From Acetobacteraceae bacterium (lineage in GTDB: Bacteria > Pseudomonadota > Alphaproteobacteria > Acetobacterales > Acetobacteraceae), in contig CANJOG010000155.1 of the NCBI GenBank assembly GCA_947475475.1, positions 1 through 5,624 on the forward strand: a stretch of 5,624 bases of DNA. Direction: 5' to 3'. The notes under the pieces are model-generated. The model ran no database searches. It saw nothing but the letters and a program-made list of their open reading frames with translations, and had not been told where the DNA came from. Below, piece after piece: positions 1 to 5,624 of the stretch (the stretch's first letter is position 1; every line of letters begins with the position of its first letter). A program made the translations under genes and the position numbers.

Positions 1-565
1 CGAAATACCGCGTCCCTTCGGCCGCAAATTCCAATTGCCGCGCCGCCTGCTCCTCCGGCGTGCCCGGCTGCGCCCGCGGACGCATCACCGCATTCTTGAA
101 ATCGATAAAAAATGGAATGTCGGAAGATGGCAGCCCCAGCAACTTCATGAACGACATCGCCGGAAACGGCTCGGCGAAATCCGCCTTCATGTCGCAGCGC
201 CCGGAGCCCGCGAAACCCTCGATCAACTCCGCCGCCCGCGAAGTCAGCTCCGGCTCCAGCGCCTCCATCCGCCGCACTGACATCAGCGGATTGAGCAGCC
301 GGCGAAACCGCGTATGCACCGGCGGATCGACCTGCTGCGGCACGATGGGCCGGGACCGCCCATAGGAGACGGTCATGCAATTTGAAAATCCGTCGGTATC
401 ACGCAGAATGTCATCCGCCCGTGCGGAATCCAGCACCCAGGTCGTGCCCTGATCTTCGACCACCAGGCCGCGCTGCCGCATCTCCTGGAAATACCGCCGC
501 GGATGCTCGGCCCGTTCACGAATCGTCCCCGGTGGCATCGGGGCCGGCGCGGTGCTCTGGTCCAT
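1..565 (-). CDS. Cytochrome P450, N-terminal part (runs off the left edge)
   Basis: The first 188 residues of a soluble bacterial cytochrome P450 are visible; the full family length is about 400. P450s are heme-thiolate monooxygenases that usually take electrons from a ferredoxin and its reductase. The best marker is DPPVHTRFRRLLNPLM at residues 80-95, the C-helix region in which the His and Arg (H84, R88) normally contact the heme propionates. The following stretch to about residue 155, including EPFPAMSFMKLLGLP, matches the usual D-E helix region. The I-helix, the ExxR motif and the Cys heme ligand all lie outside the window, so catalytic competence cannot be judged. There is no signal peptide or membrane anchor. 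The start is fixed: ATG at 565 is preceded two codons upstream by an in-frame TGA, and a TGAGG ribosome site lies 7 nt before it. It follows the b561 gene by 70 bp and may be cotranscribed. Substrate unknown. Confidence 0.9.
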   Translation of the reverse strand, partial: MDQSTAPAPMPPGTIRERAEHPRRYFQEMRQRGLVVEDQGTTWVLDSARADDILRDTDGFSNCMTVSYGRSRPIVPQQVDPPVHTRFRRLLNPLMSVRRMEALEPELTSRAAELIEGFAGSGRCDMKADFAEPFPAMSFMKLLGLPSSDIPFFIDFKNAVMRPRAQPGTPEEQAARQLEFAAEGTRYF

Positions 566-572
566 GGATCAG

Positions 573-577
573 CCTCA
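573..577 (-). promoter_or_regulatory. Ribosome binding site of the P450 gene
   Basis: On the minus strand TGAGG lies 7 nt before the ATG at 565. Together with the in-frame TGA just upstream, it fixes the start of the P450. It directly follows a short inverted repeat (578-582 with 592-596). Confidence 0.55.
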
Positions 578-596
578 GGACGTTTTTCTTCCGTCC
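578..596 (-). repeat. Short inverted repeat upstream of the P450 ribosome site
   Basis: GGACG and CGTCC form a 5-bp stem, extendable by one G-U pair in minus-strand RNA, around a 9-nt purine-rich loop (GAAGAAAAA). It sits in the 70-bp gap between the b561 stop and the P450 start, immediately before the ribosome site. No T-run follows, so it is not a convincing terminator. It may be chance. Confidence 0.25.
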
Positions 597-635
597 CTGG
601 CTAATCCGTCACAGCCCCTGCCGGCAAGTAGCCTC

Positions 636-1196
636 TCAGCGACACCAGCCCGGCATCATCCGCCGCAACACCCCGTCGCGCAGCACATAGTGATGCCCCA
701 GCGCCATGACCGCATGCAGCCCGGCGACGACAAGGATGGCGTTGGCCAAAGTCTCATGCACGTCGCCCACCGTCTCGCGCAGCGCCCTGGCATTGACGGG
801 ATCGAACTGCGGAATGGCGAACAAGCCAAAAATCGAATCGCCCCGCACCCATTCAAAGCCAAGCCCGGCCACCAGCACGCCAATCAGCAGCAGATACAAA
901 ATCCCGTGCCCCGCCTTGGCGGCAATCTCCATCGGGCTGCGTTCGACAACAATCCGCCGCCCCTGCGTAAACCGCCAGAACAGCCGCGCCAGCACAATCA
1001 CCACCAGCACCACGCCAAGCACGATATGCATCGAGCGCGCCGAGGTGCGCGGCATGCCGCGCGGGAAGAAATCGATCACCTGCGCGATAAACCAAACCAG
1101 CGCAACGAGCCCGGCCGTCAGCCAATGCAACATGATCGTGGTGCCGTCATAACGCGGCGAAATGACGGGAGCATGCGTGGCATCAGAGAATGTCAT
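636..1196 (-). CDS. Cytochrome b561-type di-heme membrane protein
   Basis: This 186-residue integral membrane protein belongs to the bacterial cytochrome b561 family (CybB/YodB type, Ni-hydrogenase cytochrome-b fold). Family members pass electrons between the quinone pool and another donor or acceptor; E. coli CybB has been described as a superoxide:ubiquinone oxidoreductase. Four hydrophobic helices are visible at about 21-41, 56-74, 97-113 and 147-167. Candidate heme ligands are H24 (in LHW), H57 (in SMHIVLG), H147 (in DVHETLAN) and H161 (in GLHAVMALGHH). The 14-residue spacing of the last two matches the E. coli family pattern, implying H24/H161 and H57/H147 pairs. Length is normal for the family and no ligand is missing. 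The ATG at 1196 is the natural start, with only a weak purine-rich GAGACGA upstream. A P450 gene follows 70 bp later. The electron partner is not shown by the sequence. Confidence 0.92.
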   Translation of the reverse strand: MTFSDATHAPVISPRYDGTTIMLHWLTAGLVALVWFIAQVIDFFPRGMPRTSARSMHIVLGVVLVVIVLARLFWRFTQGRRIVVERSPMEIAAKAGHGILYLLLIGVLVAGLGFEWVRGDSIFGLFAIPQFDPVNARALRETVGDVHETLANAILVVAGLHAVMALGHHYVLRDGVLRRMMPGWCR

Positions 1197-1267
1197 CTGT
1201 CGTCTCGATCTGGAACGCGCTCTTCTAACCCATCTGGCTGAACAGCGCCTGAATACAGCATGTCAAA

Positions 1268-1285
1268 TTGCAACGCAGTGCAACG
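1268..1285 (-). promoter_or_regulatory. Operator-like repeat upstream of the b561 gene
   Basis: The half-sites TTGCA (1268-1272) and TGCAA (1279-1283) form an inverted repeat with a 6-bp spacer. The same bases also give two direct copies of TGCAACG (1269-1275 and 1279-1285) spaced 10 bp apart, one helical turn. The site lies just upstream of the TTGACA at 1261-1266 and just downstream of the TATAGT at 1286-1291, which is where a repressor or activator would act for either promoter core. No regulator gene is in the window. Confidence 0.35.
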
Positions 1286-1364
1286 ACTATAGTTACGAAA
1301 TCCGCCCGATCAGGAAATCCCAGTCACAATCCCGCCAAAACCCGCAAGCGCACTTTCTCTCCGG

Positions 1365-1400
1365 CCCGCAGCCCGGATGGGGGCGAAGCCGCAATCCAGG
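1365..1400 (-). repeat. REP-like palindromic element, copy 1
   Basis: A 36-bp element lies 20 bp after the purH stop. On the minus strand it reads as an imperfect hairpin: outer arms CCTGGAT and ATCCGGG (one G-T wobble), inner arms GGC and GCC, and a TTC loop. It matches copy 2 at 4163-4198 in 30 of 36 positions, in the same orientation. The CCGGAT...GCGGC arms resemble short palindromic intergenic repeats common in proteobacterial genomes. No T-run follows, so it is not a standard intrinsic terminator, though it could stabilise the purH transcript 3' end. Confidence 0.7.
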
Positions 1401-1420
1401 ACCCGACGCGCCATCCCATC

Positions 1421-2995
1421 TCAATGCCGGAAATGCCTGATCCCCGTCAGCACCATCGCAATCCCCGCCGCATCAGCCGCGGCAATCACCTCATTATCGC
1501 GAATGGACCCGCCCGGCTGAATCACCGCCGTCGCACCGGCCGCCACGGCCGCCTGCAACCCATCCGCAAACGGGAAGAACGCATCGGAGGCCACCACCGA
1601 CCCACGCGCCAAAGCCTCGGAGAGCCCCGCCGCCTTCGCCGCTTCCTCACTCTTCCAGGCCGCAATCCGCGCCGAATCCACCCGGCTCATCTGCCCCGCA
1701 CCCACACCCACCGTCGCGCCGCCCTTGGCATAGACAATGGCGTTGGACTTCACATGCTTGCAGACACGGAAAGCAAAAATCAGATCCTCGAGTTCCGCCT
1801 CGGTCGGCGCGCGCTTGGTCACCACCTTCAGCATCGCACGCGAAACCCGCCCGTCATCGCGGCCCTGCGCCAGAAATCCGCCCGCCAGGCTCTTGAACGT
1901 CAGCCCAGCCGAGGCCGGATCGGGCAACCCGCCCGTCAGCAGCAGACGCAGATTTTTCTTCTTCGCCAGGATCGCCCGCGCACCCGCGGTCGCATCCGGC
2001 GCCACGATCACTTCCGAGAAAATCGCGGCAATCTTTTCCGCCGTCGCCTCATCCAGCGTCCGGTTCAGCGCCACAATGCCGCCAAAAGCCGAGACCGGAT
2101 CACAGCGCAGCGCCGCATCCCACGCCGCCGCCGTGCTCGCCGCCGAAGCGACACCACACGGATTGGCATGCTTCACAATCACCACCGTCGGCGCATCGAA
2201 CTCGGCCACGCACTCAAACGCCGCATCGGTATCATTGAGATTATTGTAGGAAAGTTCCTTGCCCTGCACCTGCGTCGCGGTGGCCACGCCCGGCCGGTTT
2301 CCATTGGCATAAAATGCCGCGCGCTGATGCGGATTCTCGCCATAGCGCAGCACCTGCCGCAACTGCCCCGCCACCGTCAGGCGCGGCGGAAATTCCACCT
2401 GCTGCTGACCCGCAAACCAGGCCGCAATCGCGGAGTCATAGGCCGAGGTCCGCGCATAAGCCTCACCCGCAAGCTTCCGCCGCGTGGCCAGCGTCGTGCC
2501 GCCCTGCGATGCCAGCTCGCCCAGCACCGTCTCGTACTGCGCCGGATCGGTCAGCACCGCGACAAAATCATGGTTCTTCGCCGCTGCACGGATCAGCGCC
2601 GGCCCGCCAATATCGATATTCTCGACGCAATCCTCAGCCCCGGCGCCAGACGCCACCGTCGCCTCGAACGGATAGAGATTGACGGCCACAAGATCGATCG
2701 GCGCGATCTTGTGCTCCGCCATCTGCGCCAGATGCTCGGGCAGATCACGCCGTCCCAAAATCCCGCCATGAATCTGCGGCACCAGCGTCTTCACCCGCCC
2801 ATCGAGGATTTCCGGAAAGCCGGTATGCTCGGCCACTTCGACCACTGCGATACCAGCCGCGCGCAGCGCCTTGGCCGAGCCACCGGTCGAGAGAATTTCC
2901 ACGCCCTGTGCCGCCAATGCCTGGCCAAGCTCAATCAGCCCCGCCTTGTCAGAGACGGAAATCAGCGCACGGCGAATGGGAACGATATCGGTCAT
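1421..2995 (-). CDS. purH: Bifunctional AICAR formyltransferase / IMP cyclohydrolase PurH
   Basis: PurH carries out the last two steps of de novo purine synthesis in the cytoplasm: formyl transfer from 10-formyl-THF to AICAR, then ring closure of FAICAR to IMP. The 524 residues are the normal full length. The N-terminal cyclohydrolase (MGS-like) domain, about 1-200, shows RALISVSDK, STGGS (36-40), VKTL (68-71; catalytic-type K69), NLYPFE (106-111) and ENIDIGGPALIRAAAKNH (125-142). The transferase domain shows LRYGENPHQ (216-224), KELSYNNLNDTDAA (246-259), KHANPCG (275-281, the K-H catalytic pair), DPVSAFGG, KSNAIVYAK, GAGQMSRVDS and the closing GIRHFRH. One position is unusual: V72 replaces the His usually found in KTLHP. 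ATG at 2995 has a GGAG site 5 nt upstream. It lies 56 bp after the glycosyltransferase with no terminator visible between them. Confidence 0.98.
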   Translation of the reverse strand: MTDIVPIRRALISVSDKAGLIELGQALAAQGVEILSTGGSAKALRAAGIAVVEVAEHTGFPEILDGRVKTLVPQIHGGILGRRDLPEHLAQMAEHKIAPIDLVAVNLYPFEATVASGAGAEDCVENIDIGGPALIRAAAKNHDFVAVLTDPAQYETVLGELASQGGTTLATRRKLAGEAYARTSAYDSAIAAWFAGQQQVEFPPRLTVAGQLRQVLRYGENPHQRAAFYANGNRPGVATATQVQGKELSYNNLNDTDAAFECVAEFDAPTVVIVKHANPCGVASAASTAAAWDAALRCDPVSAFGGIVALNRTLDEATAEKIAAIFSEVIVAPDATAGARAILAKKKNLRLLLTGGLPDPASAGLTFKSLAGGFLAQGRDDGRVSRAMLKVVTKRAPTEAELEDLIFAFRVCKHVKSNAIVYAKGGATVGVGAGQMSRVDSARIAAWKSEEAAKAAGLSEALARGSVVASDAFFPFADGLQAAVAAGATAVIQPGGSIRDNEVIAAADAAGIAMVLTGIRHFRH

Positions 2996-3000
2996 GATGG

Positions 3001-3004
3001 CTCC
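3001..3004 (-). promoter_or_regulatory. Ribosome binding site of purH
   Basis: GGAG on the minus strand lies 5 nt before the ATG at 2995 and supports that start. A CTCC at 3011-3014 could pair with it as a 4-bp stem, which is probably too short to matter. The rest of the 56-bp gap up to the glycosyltransferase stop shows no promoter or terminator. Confidence 0.6.
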
Positions 3005-3051
3005 GGAATCTGGAGAATCGGCCAGGAACAGGCCGCGACATGGCCGGGGAA

Positions 3052-4161
3052 TTACGCCCCGAGGCCAAGCAAATCCAGGGTCCGCGCAAGCACGGCAGAC
3101 TCGTCATAACGTGCCAGCCCACGCGCCCGCCCCGCCTGCCCCATCCGGGCACGAAGCGCCGCATCCCCCGCCAGAAGCCGCAACGCCGCCGCCAGCGCCG
3201 GCACATCGCCCAGCGCCACCAGCAGCCCCGTCTCCCCATCCACCACCTGCTCGCCCGGCCCACGCACACGCGTCGCCACTACAGGCAACCCGCACAGCAT
3301 GGCTTCGACCACCGACATCGGCAGCGCCTCATAGAAACTCGGCAGGGCAAAGATATCCGCCGCCGCCAGCACCGCCTCCACATCGTCCCGGTAACCCAAC
3401 ATCCGCAGCCGCCCACCCAGGCCAGACGCCGCACAGGCGGCCTCCATATCCTCGCCCCGGTCAGACTCCAGCCGTTCCCCCACAATCCACAACTCGGCCT
3501 CCGGCGCCTCCCGCATCGCCGCCAGCAGCTCGGGAATCCCCTTCACCCGCACCAGCCGGCCAGTGAACACCACCACCACCCGGTCCTCAGGTACCGCCAT
3601 CGCCGCCCGCAGCCGCGTGCGCGCCTCCGGATCGGGCCGGAACCGCGCTGGATCCCGCCCATTCCCCACCGGGATCGCCCGCGAACTGATCCCGAGCCGC
3701 CGCGCATCGGCGGCCGCCTCATCCGACACTGTGAGGTAAATATCGGTCCAGAAACCGGACACCCATTCGGCGGCAAACCCCACCGCCCGGGTCAGCACCG
3801 AGCCGCCCTGCTGGAACATGAAGCCATGCCCCGTGAAGGCAATGCACCTCACCCCGCAGACCCATGCCGCCGCCCGCCCCAGCAGGGCACTGACCGGAAA
3901 ATGCGCATGCACCATATCCGGCCGCTCCCGCCGGATCAGCCACACCAGCGCCCAGAACCCGCGCCAAAGCGAAACCGGATTGAGGCTGCGCCGTAACGGC
4001 AGCGCATACACCACAAACCCCTCTGCTCGCAGCCCCGCCAGCATCGGACCATCCGCAGAGGCCGCCTGCACCTCATGCCCGCGCGCCCGCATCTCGCGCA
4101 TCAACGGTGCGACAAACTGCACCAGCGCGAAATCCACATTGGCAATTTCAAGAATCTTCAA
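3052..4161 (-). CDS. Family 4-type glycosyltransferase (GT-B fold), TTG start
   Basis: This 369-residue glycosyltransferase transfers a sugar from a nucleotide-sugar donor. It has no membrane segment or signal peptide, so it probably acts at the cytoplasmic face in building a surface polysaccharide or glycolipid. The acceptor domain begins MKILEIANVDFALVQF and contains HAHFP (85-89) and FTGHGFMF (109-116). The donor domain contains FTGRLVRVKGI (199-209, with the phosphate-binding type R202 and K207), LGYRDDV (255-261) and the EX7E motif E278-E286 in YEALPMSVVEAM. The start is TTG at 4161. No ATG, GTG or other start exists in frame between it and the upstream TGA at 4216-4218, and the family N-terminus begins exactly here. 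No clear ribosome site is present; a REP-like element ends one base away. Specific sugar and acceptor unknown. It lies 54 bp after the heparinase-like gene. Confidence 0.93.
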   Translation of the reverse strand: MKILEIANVDFALVQFVAPLMREMRARGHEVQAASADGPMLAGLRAEGFVVYALPLRRSLNPVSLWRGFWALVWLIRRERPDMVHAHFPVSALLGRAAAWVCGVRCIAFTGHGFMFQQGGSVLTRAVGFAAEWVSGFWTDIYLTVSDEAAADARRLGISSRAIPVGNGRDPARFRPDPEARTRLRAAMAVPEDRVVVVFTGRLVRVKGIPELLAAMREAPEAELWIVGERLESDRGEDMEAACAASGLGGRLRMLGYRDDVEAVLAAADIFALPSFYEALPMSVVEAMLCGLPVVATRVRGPGEQVVDGETGLLVALGDVPALAAALRLLAGDAALRARMGQAGRARGLARYDESAVLARTLDLLGLGA

Positions 4162-4162
4162 A

Positions 4163-4198
4163 CCCGTAGCCCGGCTGAAGGCAAAGCCGCAATCCGGG
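4163..4198 (-). repeat. REP-like palindromic element, copy 2
   Basis: A 36-bp element matches copy 1 at 1365-1400 in 30 of 36 positions, same orientation. It lies 17 bp after the heparinase stop. On the minus strand it can fold with arms CCCGG/CCGGG and GGC/GCC, or alternatively CGGCT/AGCCG. It ends one base before the TTG start of the glycosyltransferase and therefore occupies the whole ribosome-binding region of that gene. Confidence 0.7.
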
Positions 4199-4210
4199 GC
4201 CTCCGCCCCG
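4195..4210 (-). repeat. Perfect hairpin just after the heparinase-like gene
   Basis: CGGGGC and GCCCCG form a perfect 6-bp GC stem with the loop GGAG on the minus strand, starting 5 nt after the stop codon. It shares CCGG bases with REP-like copy 2, so the two cannot both fold fully. No T-run follows, so it is not a classic intrinsic terminator; it may limit read-through or 3' decay, or do nothing. Confidence 0.45.
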
Positions 4211-4215
4211 AACCA

Positions 4216-5624
4216 TCACCCCACCTTGGTGATCGCCCATTTTACCTGCTGCGGCTCATCGGCAAACAACGTCACCACCACCTGCTCGCTGCGGCGTGGC
4301 TCGGCGCCACCGAGATAGACGCTCTCCTCCAGCGACACCCGCCCCGCATCGGCACGCAGCCGCCAGCCGGCCCCGCCCATGCGCAGCAGCACCGCCTCGC
4401 CATCCTGTTGCAGGCTCGCCGACACATTCGGATGCAAATGGAACCGGATCGCGTAGGGCTGGCCAATCGCCGCCTCCACCACGTCCTCGCCGCGAATATC
4501 CTCGCCCGATTCCGCCATATAGAGCCGCCGCCGATGCACAGCCCCGAAAGGCCGCACCCAGCCATCGTGGCTGGCTTCCAGCCAATGTGCCCCATTCGCC
4601 TCCTGCCGCTGCGCCTCAACCCGCACCGGCCGCCGTCCCAGCCCGTCCGGCCTGATTTCCGACGACGACGTATCCGCAATCACCAGCGTCGAATGCGCCG
4701 CACTCGCCCGCATGGCATCGCGCCATTCCAGCCCAGCCCCCGGTGCCGCGCCACAATTGACGATCATCCGGTCCCGGCCGATCGAGAGCTCGAACGCCAG
4801 CGTCCCGGCATGGGCATTGCGGTCCAGCCCCTCATCGGGCGGCGCGCCGCAATCGGCAATCAGAATGGTCCGCCCGGCCTGCAACCGCTGGAAGCCGCCA
4901 TCCGGCAGCCCTACCGGCGCCCGCCCGGCCCGGCCGGCCTGGTTGAGCACCTGCTCAATCAGCGTCGGGCTCTGCTCCTTGCTGCCATTGAACAGCGCGA
5001 GGCCCCCGTCGCCATGCCGCATCATGCGCAGCACCGGAGACATCCGCTCAATCGCCGCCCCCAGAGCCTGCGGCGGCTGCGCCTGGGCCGCCTGCAACAA
5101 AGCGCGGATTTCCGTCAGATCCTGCAATGCCGTGAGTTGAACATAAGGGCTGCGCTCAGCATGGCAGCCATCATTGAGCACCTGCCGGCTGATCTCCTGC
5201 GGCAAAAACCGCAGCGCCCGGTTCAGGAAAGCCCCATGATCCGGCAGCGCAACCGAGGCGGCAATCAGCCCCTTCAGCGCCGTCAACGCCCGCGCATCCA
5301 GTTCCTCCGGCGGCAGGGAAGCGGCCAAAGTCCGTGCATCAGCCACGAGACGCGCCATCAGCCGCTGGCGGAACCCGTCATCGGCAGTGGCAGCGAAAAA
5401 ATCGTAATGGCCAAGCCAGGCAGCAATCCGCGCGCCCGCCACATCCGGCCGGTGCGGCAAGTCGCCCGACGGCACATGGGCAATCCAGTCGCCCACCAAT
5501 TGCCGCGCCCGCATCCGCGCACTATCCGTGCCCAGCGCGCGCAGATCGCGCAGCCAAGTAAATCCGTGTGCATGGGCGCGCAAGGAAGGCGACCCGGCTG
5601 GATCGGACCAATAGCCCGGCCGCA
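4216..5624 (-). CDS. Heparinase II/III-family protein, N-terminus beyond the right edge
   Basis: 468 residues are visible and the frame stays open to the window edge, so roughly the first 100 residues of a protein of about 550-600 are missing. Heparinase II/III-family members are polysaccharide lyases or related surface-glycan proteins; the alphaproteobacterial branch seen here has no substrate I can name. Visible parts, numbered from the edge: an alpha-helical toroid region with HGFTWLRDLR (19-28) and WLGHYDF; NDGCHAERSPY (150-160), corresponding to the family's catalytic DG-x-x-ERS-Y region; MRHGDGGLALFNG; then the beta-sandwich domain (about 240-460) with GFQRLQAGRT, HAGTLAFE (271-278), IVNCGA, AHSTL, EASHDGW (350-356) and FHLHPNV. 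The TTG at 5583 is not the start, because homology-like sequence (GYWSDP) continues upstream of it. It is the first visible gene of a probable unit with the glycosyltransferase and purH. Confidence 0.92.
   Translation of the reverse strand, partial: RPGYWSDPAGSPSLRAHAHGFTWLRDLRALGTDSARMRARQLVGDWIAHVPSGDLPHRPDVAGARIAAWLGHYDFFAATADDGFRQRLMARLVADARTLAASLPPEELDARALTALKGLIAASVALPDHGAFLNRALRFLPQEISRQVLNDGCHAERSPYVQLTALQDLTEIRALLQAAQAQPPQALGAAIERMSPVLRMMRHGDGGLALFNGSKEQSPTLIEQVLNQAGRAGRAPVGLPDGGFQRLQAGRTILIADCGAPPDEGLDRNAHAGTLAFELSIGRDRMIVNCGAAPGAGLEWRDAMRASAAHSTLVIADTSSSEIRPDGLGRRPVRVEAQRQEANGAHWLEASHDGWVRPFGAVHRRRLYMAESGEDIRGEDVVEAAIGQPYAIRFHLHPNVSASLQQDGEAVLLRMGGAGWRLRADAGRVSLEESVYLGGAEPRRSEQVVVTLFADEPQQVKWAITKVG

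Larger units (their letters stand above)
1197..1420 (-). promoter_or_regulatory. Promoter region of the b561/P450 unit (224 bp without a gene)
   Basis: I see no gene in this gap. It holds a REP-like element at 1365-1400 and, nearer the b561 gene, two alternative promoter cores read toward it. One has a perfect -35 hexamer TTGACA at 1261-1266, but only a poor -10 (GTTCAG at 1238-1243) at 17-bp spacing. The other has a good -10, TATAGT at 1286-1291 inside the palindrome ACTATAGT, with only a weak -35 (CTGATC at 1308-1313). The first would give a leader of roughly 35 nt, the second roughly 80 nt. The presence of a promoter somewhere here is likely; which core is used is a guess. Confidence 0.4.

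Noticed and set aside
35..365. Two plus-strand frames opposite the left end
   Set aside because: The minus strand here encodes a clear P450 N-terminus; these frames are its shadows.
552..1241. A 229-codon open frame on the plus strand
   Set aside because: It is antisense to the cytochrome b561 gene, which has four clear membrane helices and all the heme histidines.
1286..1293. A plus-strand promoter using the palindromic TATAGT
   Set aside because: No suitable -35 lies at normal spacing on the plus strand, and no plus-strand gene follows.
1365..1420. Intrinsic terminator after purH
   Set aside because: The hairpin is imperfect and no T-run follows on the minus strand; it fits the REP-like repeat better.
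1268..3109. A 613-codon open frame on the plus strand
   Set aside because: It lies opposite purH, whose motifs are certain. The product is Arg/His/Pro-rich low-complexity sequence, typical of the antisense of GC-rich coding DNA.
3040..3996. A 318-codon open frame on the plus strand
   Set aside because: It is antisense to the glycosyltransferase; its composition is dominated by Arg, Pro and His and shows no domain.
5581..5583. TTG at 5583 as the start of the heparinase-like protein
   Set aside because: The frame continues to the window edge with family-like sequence (GYWSDP), so the real start lies outside the window.
1..5624. CRISPR array, tRNA, toxin-antitoxin or phage-defence genes
   Set aside because: I found no regular spacer-repeat pattern, tRNA-like cloverleaf or defence-type domain. 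The genes account for nearly all of the window, and the remaining gaps are 54 to 224 bp.

Overview
The window is GC-rich chromosomal DNA, and all five genes I can support lie on the minus strand. Gene content and protein character suggest an alphaproteobacterium, probably Rhodospirillales/Acetobacteraceae. This is inferred from purH lying near a heparinase II/III-family gene of alphaproteobacterial type and from the high GC content. No rRNA or marker gene is available to confirm it.

In the direction of transcription (high to low coordinates) the layout has five genes. (1) 5624-4216 is a heparinase II/III-family protein, cut at its N-terminus by the window edge. (2) 4161-3052 is a family-4-type glycosyltransferase that starts with TTG. 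(3) 2995-1421 is purH, the bifunctional enzyme for the last two steps of IMP synthesis. After a 224-bp gap come (4) 1196-636, a four-helix cytochrome b561-type membrane protein, and (5) 565 to the left edge, the N-terminal half of a soluble bacterial cytochrome P450. Genes 1-3 are spaced 54 and 56 bp apart and could form one transcription unit. Genes 4-5 are 70 bp apart and look like a second unit with its own promoter region in the 224-bp gap.

The intergenic DNA holds the least routine material. A 36-bp palindromic, REP-like element occurs twice in the same orientation (30 of 36 positions identical). One copy is 20 bp after the purH stop and the other 17 bp after the heparinase stop. The second copy ends one base before the TTG start of the glycosyltransferase, so it fills the place where a ribosome binding site would lie. 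It also overlaps a perfect 6-bp hairpin, giving alternative folds. Upstream of the cytochrome b561 gene are an operator-like TTGCA-n6-TGCAA repeat and two candidate promoter cores.

Functionally the window joins housekeeping purine synthesis (purH), probable cell-surface polysaccharide metabolism (heparinase-like protein plus glycosyltransferase) and a redox pair (b561 plus P450). I see no CRISPR array, tRNA, rRNA, transposase, toxin-antitoxin pair or recognisable defence system. The long plus-strand reading frames opposite purH and the glycosyltransferase are what GC-rich coding DNA normally produces.
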